Below, piece by piece: positions 22,118 to 34,100 of a stretch of 64,000 nt of DNA. Under the pieces are notes generated by a model. It was not told the DNA's origin and ran no database searches. It was given only the letters and a program-made list of their open reading frames with translations. The position numbers were made by a program, and so were the translations under genes. Origin of the DNA: Nelumbo lutea (taxonomy: Eukaryota > Streptophyta > Magnoliopsida > Proteales > Nelumbonaceae); contig JAKGHH010000002.1 in assembly GCA_022828595.1 (NCBI GenBank), forward strand, positions 72,450,383-72,514,382. Reading direction: 5' to 3'. Positions within the stretch are counted from its first letter, which is position 1; every line of letters begins with the position of its first letter.

Positions 22118-25100
22118 CTATGGCAAAAGTTGCAGTTCCTGGTTCTTTGACATCTAAATCTCTTCCTTTTGGAAGAGGTTCAAAGGTTCAAGCTGGTAAG
22201 GCAATGAAAAGGAAGACACCCTCGGAGTTGAGAGTAAGTTTCTGAATCCATGTTTGTTTTGTAAGGATGTACAGTAAGTGTTTAGTCACTCCATATAAGC
22301 ATTGCATTTCTATTTTGTGTTCCTTTCTTCCAAGTTTTGTTACAGATAAGTGGTTGTTACATTAATTTAGGGACTATTTCTTACCCATTAAAGTTTTATT
22401 AGTTTATTGATGGTTTTGAATATGCTTAAATAAGTTTCATACATATGGTTCTAGAAATTATGGTCATGGTGTCACACTGTCATAGTTGTCAAGGCATTGC
22501 CTAGATGACTAGGCACCCTTGGCTGGTTGGCTTGCCTGAATGCTTTGACTTACAGAAACAAGATGCTCACCCAGGTGATAACGTGCCAACCTAGGCAAAA
22601 ATATGATCAGGTGTGCACCTTACTATAGTGTCATTCATAGTGCTACATCTTACCAATATGTGTGTTAATACATTTTATTATATACTATATCTGTCATTCA
22701 TACTTTGTTTTAAAGTTTCACTATTGAAATTTAAAAGGTCATAGGTTTTGGGAAGAGAAAAATAAAGAATAGAAGTATAAAGAGATTTTTTTTTTTTGTT
22801 TTTCCTATTCTCTCTCTATGTCTTACATTAAATAAAATAACGGCTCCATGCTTGTTCTTTTTTCTCCTTTACTTTCTATCTTAAAATTTTAACATATAAA
22901 ATTATATCCTTCTTTGGTTGCTAATTGAAATGAAATTACTCTATATATTAGTAACATTTTTGAAAATATTGAAATTAATATATTTAAAATACTTTTCTCT
23001 TTTAGATTTGATAATTTCCATGTTGGGGAGGAAATTTAATGTTGTTAATGAAGAGAATTGCTATTTTTTCAATTAATATGTATGCTGAATGGTATATAAA
23101 ACTAGGGGACTGGCCAATATTTACTTCTTTATCTTATAAAATTCTTATTGCCTATGTGGGTCTTTAGAATTGCCCAGATGCCTTGACAACTATGCACACT
23201 AACCTTATACATATACCTTCACACGATGGGCTGTTGTGCATGTGATGTATACCTTTATGAAAATGGTAATTGGAAAGAGAAATGAAACAGTTTTCTTCTG
23301 GATTACTTTATATGTTAAATTTTGCTTCTTCTTCTTTGTAAAAATATTTGATATTTATGAAACTTTGCATCCTTACAATTAGTAACTTTTCATATGTAAC
23401 TTTACTTCATCCTCTGTAAAAGTATTTTATATTTATGAAACTTTACTTTCTTACTATTAGTAACTTTTTCTGCACTCCTTCCATACTTGAAATTTCAGCA
23501 AAGAATGATCATCTTTGCTTGGACATTATTTCTTACTAATAAGTCTCTATCCCTTGTGATAGTGAATAAGTAGATGTATAAACTAATGATGTTGCTTGTA
23601 AGACCTTGGTATAATCACTAAAACTGATATTCTAACTTGGTAATTGTCTTGATGTCACCATGAAAGAATGCACATCATGCTTGTTATAGTTGAATTATCT
23701 ATATATATTGTTGCGACTGCTGAGTTTATTTATTTGTTCATTGGATCTACTTATAATTAAAATTTCCCTATAATTTACAATTTTACTTGATCTTTTATGT
23801 TTAAACCTTAACTTTTTTAATCATTTGTGGTTTTTCTTTTATTTTTCTGAACTGAAGCTTATTTATTGAAGGGTATTGGCATTAACCCACTCAATTTACT
23901 CCCCTTCGCAACCTGCTTTCTTTCTAGAACCAAGTTTCTATTAATCTTCTTGTCTTTAAATGATGTCTAAACATTAATATGAAGATTCATGGATGGCAAT
24001 CTTTTTATTTGGTGTTACCATGGTCGTGGCTCCTGCTATGGAGTACACCAGGTTAGCTCAAGTGCACAGGAGAGTTGATATTACTTACAAAGACTGTTTG
24101 TTCAATTGTTATCTCTTCCACCCTACTGGTTGGCATTGCCGTCCTAAATATTGCAATTGACAGATCTTTAAATGATTGATTAAACATGCTGACATGATAT
24201 CTTTTCTTCCACCCTACTGGATTCTTCTTATATATCTGTGAAGTGAATCATTACCATTCCTTTTATGGATTATATTTTCAATAAAAGTTTTTTACACTGT
24301 TTTGCACCTTTTCTTCTTATAATATTATTTAACAAATTTCTATTAGGAAAGACCATTCCTTTTATGGATTATATTTTCAATAAAAGTTTTTTACACTGTT
24401 TTGCACCTTTTCTTCTTATAATATCATTTAACAAATTTCTATTAGGAAAGATCATCTCTCGTGGTTTTCATAAACTTGTGTCACAGGGAGAGCAATTGAA
24501 GCGAAGTTGCAGTCAAGAGCTTGTAGATGAATCACCATTTTCTTTGCCTGGTGCTGAGAAGTAAGTCTCTCATTGCCCTTTATGTTTATTTACTTTAGGT
24601 TTCAACCAATACCAACACTTGTTATTTTTCAGGAATAATACTGGGGTAGCAAATAACGTTAAGAAATCAGAGACATCAAAAGTTCCCAGGTATATTAACA
24701 CCCGTGTTGATGAAGTATTTCCTGTCAGAAAATCCAACAACAGGGTTAGACTACTTAATGGAAAAGAGAAGGGCAAGGTCAGTAGATTTGCTTCAAAATA
24801 GACGTAGGTCATCATTATGAAGCCTGTAATTTCTTCCAGTTCCAGAATGTCATTTATTGTCATTGTCACAATTATCTAGTTGCTTATGGTTTCTATGAAT
24901 TATATGGATGTTTTGCAGGATAGTTTTTCAAATGAGCAATCTAACAGTCTCAAAAAGTCAACTGCTTCTTTTGGGTTGGCTGATAAAAGTCAACCCTTAT
25001 TTACATGGTATTAGTTTCATGACATAGAATGTTTCTCTCTGAAGCTTCAATACCATATCTAAGTCTAACTGTTTTGCCCCCCTCCAGTGGTGGCAGTTCT

Positions 25101-28100
25101 GTGTGCTCAGTGGATTCAACTGCATCTGCCAAGGATATTCTGGGTGAAGCTTGTCAGACAACTGAAACATGCAATCAACGATTAACTGAAAAAAGCAATC
25201 AGTTTCTTAGTCCTTCTGAAGCTTCTTTGGGCATTGGAAAATCGGATTTAATTGCTGTTGATATGGTATTTTTGTGTTTAAAAGTTTCCCTTTGTTGGCC
25301 ATTAAAAGTTGCATCTCTATCAAAGTTATGGTATTTCAGTGCTTTCTTTTTATAGGACAAAGTGCTAAAAGGACTTGTTGCTCATAACCCTCCTGCTGAT
25401 TCTTCTGAAAAAGTTGGTGATCTCTCATCAGTTTATTCTGGTAGTTTCTGTTCTGAAGTCCATATTCCTGGTAGTAAAACTCCTTTGGATCTTACGCTCA
25501 AAACTACTGTGCGATTGGTCTCCTCTTCCCCAGTAAATTGGTGAGTATGATGATAAAACTCATGTTAGATTTACTTTCTGGTATGCCTTGGATCTCCTGC
25601 AAGCAAAAACTCTATGCACATAGCCATCCAGCTTCACAGTGGGAGTACCTCCTGCACATGTTTGTTAAATTTGTGGGGAGATGTTCCCAATGTGCTGCTG
25701 GATTTCCATGCTTTCAGAGTGTGTGCAGAGTTTTTGCTTGTGGGGGATTCCATTGCATTTTTATTCTATTGTACCAGTGTTATCAAATCATTTACTAGTC
25801 ATTGACTAGTCAACCAACTAGTCAATTGAGGGCCAAAGTGACTGCATCACTAACTAGTTGGTCACTATTCATGATATGGCTGCCTATATGATTGAGCATC
25901 GACTAGGTCAACTAGTAAACAACAAAGTTACCTTATTTTTTTTTTCTTTTTGGTTTAGTTCTAATTATTTAAAATAACATAGCATATGTTTTTACTGTTT
26001 ATATGCATGTTGTTTCAAGTATTTGTGATGGAAAATGGTTGGGTGATAGTTTATGAAATAGAAAATAAACACAAAAGTGAAATGAAGTACAAGTTATTTT
26101 TATTTTTCTTCCAATCAGTGGTGTACCCGACTCCAGTTAGGGAATAGACACAAACAAGGGTTAGATCAATTGGTCAAAGGTTGCACTCATGCTTTTGAAA
26201 AACAAAGGCTTAACTCCCTACTCTAGCCTATCCAACATTAGTTTTATGTTCACAAAACAGAGACTGCAATCTAAGTCCTTGAGATACTTCTTGCACCGGT
26301 AAATCTGGATTGACTTGGAGGATTTAAGAGTTAAATCTCATGTTTTTACTCTACACCTAGCTTTTGGTCAATCTTTCCTATTGTTTCTACTTTTGAAGTA
26401 TCCAACATGATGCATCAGCCCTGTACAGGAATCTAGGTGTCATAGCTTGTCTTTCTTTTATTCTAGGTCATAGGTATCATAACTGGTTGGCTACAATAGT
26501 TTTGACCAGATCATTCAGATGAAATTCTTTCCTCTGGCATGGTTGTTGCAATATACCTCTCTCTAACATCACATGCTTCTTTTTTATATCTGTGGTCTTT
26601 CTGTTGACTGTTATATGTTTAAACAGTTTAAGGGCCTTATTTTGTCAATAATTTAACAGTGGATATGGTTTTAAATAGAATGAATTGGCAAAACAGGATT
26701 CAAGTAGCCAACCCCATATAGTTGGGATAAAGCATGGATGATGATGATGAGTTGATTAGCTACAAGATAGGTTATTGGCATATAATTGAACTTGGATAAA
26801 GTGGCTGATGATCACCATCCAAGTATTGTAAAGTTAACAGAATTTTGGCTGTATTTGGTTGGACAAAAATATGTTACATAACAGTTATTTAGAAAAAAAA
26901 ATTCTAGTGTTTGGTTGCCAGTAAAATACAAGGGGAAGCAAAATGTTATCCTAAACTAGATTGAGAATGGGGTTAAATTACTTGCTCCCCTTTAAAGTGT
27001 AGGTTATTATATCCAGATTCTTGGATGAGATCATGGGCTTCACTTTTGAAAGTTCCACCATATAATTGTCTCATTAAAACCAGTCCCATTGAATAAAATT
27101 TTCAATTTCATGAATTCACTTTCCTCTACCAAAGCCTAAAAATCTAGTAGTTAAGACCATGACCACATTCTTCAAGTTGCAATCAAGCATAGCAAATTTA
27201 ATAAAAATGATATTTTTAAAAATACTTATCTTCCTTTAGAATTTAGAAATATTTGCCTGCCAAAATTTTTTTTCTGGGATCCAAACATCTTTTTCTTTTC
27301 CCATTGGATTGAAGCATTAAATCTTGTATTGTTCAATTGCTTGCCTCTTTACACTGCTGTCTTTGGTTCCTGTGTATCCCTTCCCACATATGCGTTTACC
27401 CATATATTCCATGTCTTCCTAACCTTGATCCTGAAAACCTGTTTCTTTTAAACCTAATGGCATGTTAACAGCCATATGATTAACCATATCTAGCCAAAAG
27501 CTATGCATTAATATATTGTCTCTTCAATAAAAAAGCTGCCAATTTGATTTATAAAAAAAAACTACCAATTTGCTGTCTCTGTTTTAGCATTTATTGGAAC
27601 ATTTTTAACATTTAGCACCTATGGCCCTCTCTGAATTTGTCCACTGTCCTAGTTGAACTTTGAATGTATATCAAGAACACATCCCATTCCACATGTTTGA
27701 AGGTGTAAGATTTCTGGAGTGATATAAAATTCAATCTTTGGATAGGCCTTATTTGATGTATTTACCACACTTCTATTGAGCTTGGGTCTCCTGCAAGCAA
27801 AAACTCTACTCACATAGCATCCAGCTGCATATTGGGAATATCTATTGCACGTGTTTGTTAAATGCATGGGGGGATGTTCCCAATGTGCGGTTGGATTCCT
27901 ATGCTTTCAGAGTGTCTATAGAGCTTTTGCTTGCAGGGGATTCCATTGTGATTTTATTATATTGTACTGCCAACCAGCTATGATACCTACTACCTAGAAC
28001 TAAAGAAAGACAAGCTATGGCATCTAGGTTCCTGTACAGGGCTGCTGTATCATGTTGGATACTTCAAATTTTAGATTAAATTTTGTATTTGACAGATCAT

Positions 28101-31100
28101 CACCTTCTCCAGTTGTGCCTTTGCTTTAAGGTAACATAACCAACAATAAAAAAGTAGAGGATTTACTTTCTAGTAGGGCTGTCAATGGGTCAGGTCCAGG
28201 TAGATCCAGTCCCAAACTGATTATTAATCGGGACAAAACCATAGACCCAGAACTGTCCTGATTAATAGTTGGGTCAATCGGGTCCAGACCCGATAGACCT
28301 GATTGTACTGAAAATTATATTTATTTATTTAAATAATAAAAATGATAGAAAATACTAAATTATTTATATGTTGATAAATTAAACATTTTAAGTTTTTAAC
28401 TAATATTATCTTATTTATTATCTATCAAATTTACTATTTCGAACTTAAAATATGATAAAAATTATAAGAAAATTAAGAAAATATCATATATAATTAATAA
28501 AATAATTTGTTCTGGGTCTGAATCGGTTTGGGACAGGCAAGAACTGGAACTGACCCAATTATTAATTGGGACAAAATCATAGAACCAGAACCATTATAGT
28601 TGGTTTGGTCAGTTTGGGCCTGTTGGGTAGACCCGACCCATTGACAGCCCTACTTGCAGCCTCCATTTTGGATTGCCGCTTTACTCTAAACTGTATTTGA
28701 ACTCTGAATTGAGTTATTATTTATAGTGATGGCTTTGTTAGTTTCTTTTATTTTTGTTGCTGTTGGATGCTGCCAAGCTGGCCTTTTAAACTGCATCTTG
28801 TTTGTGATTTCTAGGTGTCATAGGGTAACTCCAGGTAGTTCATACAATTTGATGGCTCAGTTCACTTCTGGATTTGGTTGTTCTGGAGATCATGATGTCC
28901 GGCAATCTTTGGGGACTGCTCAGGCATTGTATTCAAAAGCCTTACATTCATGGGTCTACCCACAATCTTCTTTACCACCCCTTATTATATCAGCATTGAC
29001 TTCAGCAGCCGCACAAGGAGGTTTGTTGCCTAGTATGAAGATAGTTCTGCATTTAGGTTGTTTCAACTCTTTACCACTGATATTTATATTCTGAATGATT
29101 TTGGTATCAGGAGAGGTAGATTTCTTATTGAAACGACAACTAGCCTGGGAAGATTCATTTCAAAGTCTTTACTATATGCTTCGGAGGAGAATCTGTGACA
29201 TTTTTTATGGTAATTACCTTTAATTGAGTTAAACGATTTCATTTAGGACTCCCAAAGTTATTGTCTGCAATATATATTTATTGGAAGTGAATAGTGCTTC
29301 TCAAGGCTTTCCTTTTTTCCTTTTTTCTTTTCCCCTATTTTAGATGCCATGTGAAGGACATCATATTAGAAATGAGAACAAAAAGTATGTTTCATGTACA
29401 AAAGTGACATCATTCGTTGAAAACCTAAGAGTCCATTTCCAAGTTTGCATGTGCTAGTAGGGATGAGCATCATACTGGCTAAGAAAGGCTCTGGTTCAGT
29501 CCAACCACAACATAATTTGAACTTGGCTGTGGCTCAGTCCAAGGAGTTAGGCTGAATCTAGCCCAACTATTCATGATAGGCCTGGGGCTAGTTGAAATTG
29601 AAGTGGCTATGTATATCTTATTTACAAAATTAAAGTGCCTATGTTTTATTTTACAAGAGAATACTACTTAAACTAAAAGGAAAGTTTTATAAAATTTTGT
29701 TTGGAGTACAAGTGTTGAGTAGTTTTTTTTGATAAATGAATAGGTGTTGGGTAGTTAACAAACAATATGTTAAAAACTGAGTGTGGCAGAAATATGAACA
29801 TTGAGATTATAGTAGTAAATTTTAGGTAGATAGATGCACTATAACTGGTCTACCCAGTCACTCTTCTAGAGTTAAATTGAGGTACTATAGTATGCTGAAA
29901 ACTATGTTATTTGAACACTTCAAAAGGAATGCTGTACTTGTATCGGATTTTGGACACTAACACTGACGTAACACTTGTGGGAACTCTTTTCGTTGTCATA
30001 CCTGTGAACTTCAAACTCTTGGGTTGTAACATTTGGACTTGTTTGCTTAGTAGTGACCACATAGATTTATTTATCTACAACTCTACATTCAAATCTTTTT
30101 TCTTTTTCAAACATCCCATTATGACATAAAAAAAATATATTGTTAGGCATGTAACTTAAACTGAAGTATAGCAGTTAAGTCCCCAGATCCTACTTTTTTG
30201 GGCTTTCTGAGTTAGGAACTTTTAACTGTGTCTGATTCTGACTCTCATACCAGCATTCATGTAATATAGGAAACAACGGAATCATGTAGGATGATTATGC
30301 CCTAGTGAAGGAAGGAGTTTCATGCATTCTTCTTAGAGTGCAGGATGATCGAATGTGCTAAATTTGTTACTATATAAGTGTTAGGGCAAAAACATCTCTT
30401 AACATATTTTGATTTACCAACTGGTGGTGGCTCAGTTTTCTGTCTAGTTTTAGCGGGAGACCTGGGATCAAATCCCATACTGGTTACATATATGCAATAA
30501 ATAAAAACCATAATCTATCTTGGGTATTGTGCATAGATTTTTTTTTTTTCAAACTGGTTATACTAAATCTCTGAAAAATGCATCATGCCTTTATTTACCC
30601 AAAGTCTGCAATTTTCTTTCTTATGCAATCATGTATATAGCCAAATAGCCAATTATATGCATAGGGACCATTACTTGGTGTAATGGTAAGATCTCGGGCT
30701 GTCAAGCATTAAAATGCATGTTTGAGCAAAAATGCCAAAGATTAGGTTGTATCCAGCCCACCCTCCCAAGATCCGAGATAGCTGGGGCCAACATTGGGTA
30801 ATGGCCTTTTAGTAAGTTATATGCAATATAAGTACCATATGCTAATTTTGTTTTTTGTTGCAAACTTTCCAGTGTGTACTTCACAGTTTGTGGTGATGTT
30901 TACTGGTGCTGACTACCCTGGAAGAACAAATCGATTATGCAATGCTTACATCTCCCAGTCTACAAGAGGTTTAAGATCCTTGCTTCGAGAGCATGTATGA
31001 TATACTATCTTTTTTTAATCATTATGCTGGAGTATACATACCTAAAATCATGACTTTTTGTTTCCTCTATTCAACTTTTACATTTATTATCCATATTATG

Positions 31101-34100
31101 GGAATGATTAACCTAGAAACCATATTCAATCTTTATTTAACAAAATAAAAATTTATTGATGGAAATAAATGCAATAAAAAATGGTGAAAATGGTTTCACC
31201 ATAGAATCAGAAACAGCAAAAAAACAAAAACCATCGTCTTGATCATCCTCAGTAGTTGTGTCCAATGTTGACTATAAAACTGCAATTCAAGGCTTCTTTT
31301 TTCTCATTGACAAATTCAGACATCAAATCCCCTTCCACCACATTTTTTCTATCAGGATGATGCTTTCCTTAAAAATACACCTATTTCTTTTCTTCCAAAT
31401 TCTCAAGAGACCCCAATTGGAATGATACCATAAATGATCTTTGCTTTCTTCCTGCCACTAGAAGAAGGCTACCTAGGAAAGATCTCTTGAAGCAATGCAG
31501 GACAATATCTTGAATGATTAGACAAGGTGAAGAGGGTCCAAATAAAAGTAGCAACTTTATGATGAATAAACAAATGGAAAATATCTTTTTCAATTCTTTT
31601 GCTCAAAATAGCTTCTTTTGAGCCAGCTTGAAATTCTTTTCAAATATGAGGCTAAATCTTAGTTTTGCTTGTCTAATGAAGTATTTGGTTGATCTATTAG
31701 AATCATTGCACTTTCTATGAGCATAAATTTTGCTTGAACTCACTCTATCATGTAGTTTCCACTTCAGTTTGAGGACAACTTCCTAAATTATGTCTCTAAA
31801 CTTTAGTTACTTAGCATTGTTTGGTGGTTTGGAATAAGATATTTTTAATTTTCACATATTTCACAATCTTTTCACCATGTCCATAATTTTTACAATATTT
31901 GCATATGATATTTATAACATGTTCCTTATATTTTGACCAACATTTCAACTGGTACTGACATTTTAAACCCTGCTTGAGTTAATAGGAGGCATTGTTTAAC
32001 ATGCATACCTTCTATATTTTGTATAAACGGATTATTTCTACATGTTACTTCTAAGTCTTCTTAACACATGCATGAGAAATGATCTTAAGCGATTGAAGTT
32101 AACAGTTCCTCCTTGTATGCATGTGCCATATCTTTCGATTGGGTGTATGAATATCTACAATGTAGAAATATCAATTTTCCTGATGCTTCTCATATATGCA
32201 GTTTCCACTGTTAGGGATTATGGACTTGAAATGTCTTCTTTATAGGGTTTTATATTTGTTCTATTTTTTTTGGCATTCAGATATATATTTATTAACATCT
32301 TTCTTTTGTATCAATTATCAAAACTAGGACATTTGTTTTTCCATGCCTCTATGCCGTTCTGAAGTAGAGCAAGCTAATGTAGAAGACCTAGTAGAGCTTT
32401 CAGAGATTGAGAAACGCAATGTGGGCCAGGTCTTACTCTATACTTATAACCATTAAAACTTTTACATGATTTTGATATTGCAAATACTCATGCAGGGCAG
32501 ATTTGATGGTGACTGGTGCACATAGGGATACTGAAAGAGTTACAAATTTGATATTTAACCCATCTATTGTTGCTTCCAATATTTGATTTAAAAAATCTCC
32601 TCTGTGGATCCATAGAATCATTATTGTCTGCCTTTGGATATGTGCCATTTGTTTGGCAAAGGTTGAATTGTCATCTGTACATCTTATTTAGAGTTGTAAA
32701 CTGACAATGGAAGTTGTTTCTCATGCTTTCTGTTTGGCTTGGTTTTATCCTATTTATTTGATGCAGGCTCGCCGTTTGGTTTCTATCTCTGATGTGGATA
32801 ACAGTCCTCAATCTCTTCTAGCATTTTCTGGAAATGACAATGTACACGGATTGTATGATTTTCTGTTAAACTATAGGTAAGTTTGATTCCTTTGGTATCT
32901 TAGGGACTATACATGCAGCATTATCAGGCTAAGGCTGTGCACATTAATTGCACATGTCATTAATTTAGACCTTTGTTTTTGGGCCACAACCTGGTGTAAT
33001 GTTAAATTCTTGGCCAAAAAGCATTAGATTGTGGGTTTGAGCCTGAGTGGTCATTTTGTACAAAAAAATGCTGAAGGTTAGGACCTTATCCAGTCTACCC
33101 CTCCCAAGACCCCAGATATCTGGGACCTACATTGGGTTATGACCTTTTCTTTAGACCTGGGTTTTGATCTCAGTTTCATTTTGTTGTGTTTTTCCAGGTC
33201 AATCTTAAGTTCTTTGACTGGCTTAGATGTCCCTCTCTTGTATTCACCAGTCCCATTCCAAAATGCATCTCTTTGTTCTCCAGAGGTTTGTATTATTTTA
33301 TCTTGTTGCTGAAATGGTTTTTTATAAGCTCATTATCTTTGTCTTTCTATTAACAGGGCAACTAGCCACAATTATCCTATATCAGCAAACATATTTTTAT
33401 TTAGTATTTGATTTTGTTTTATTTTGATCACTACTTCTATAAATGATCAAGACGTTGATGTGATGCTTAAAAACTGTGTTGATTCTATGAACATTTTGGA
33501 TGGTTTAATGGAATTAATGGCTAATTTTAAATCTAGAAGTAGATCATTTTCCAGTTTAAGGAGCAAAAGTAATGCTTCTTAAACTGGAAAATGGTTAGAA
33601 TGCTTATAAGGTTTCTTTTCTAAAGCTCTAATATTTGGTCCTTGTATTTAACCATGAACAGAAGTGAACAGGTGAGCATTTCTTCAAAGTTTTACCCCTT
33701 TCTTTCTTCCTTCTACAAGAAGTTTTGTGATATCTTTCTTTACTTCTGTTCCTTTTTTTCCCTCTCTGCTTTTCAAATATCTAATCCAAGATATGTTGTA
33801 AGAAGGAACTTTTTCCAACCTGTCATAAGTTTTTCATTTCTGTTTTACGAATATTACTGCATATAGAAGAAAACATTGTTTTCTTCATGAGTTGAGTATT
33901 GCTTTTAGCACTAGAATAATGTCCTGAACTTTACAAGCTTGTCACTAATTTCAGCAACTCTCTAGACCTCTATTGAATATAGCTGATAATTCTTTTGTAT
34001 GTATTTCCTTGCTAATTTCACTTTTTATGGCCACCTTTTCCAGGTGAGATGCAGAGAGATGAAGAGAGTTGATACAGTCTCTTGTAGGGGTTCCAACATG

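Noticed and set aside
28726..29094. 122-aa ORF as an independent gene
   Set aside because: It is DONSON exon 7 in frame with intron sequence on both sides.
30419..30500. Possible tRNA gene suggested by GGTGGCTCAG and GGGATCAAATCCC
   Set aside because: No acceptor stem or anticodon stem could be formed; a SINE head is the better reading.
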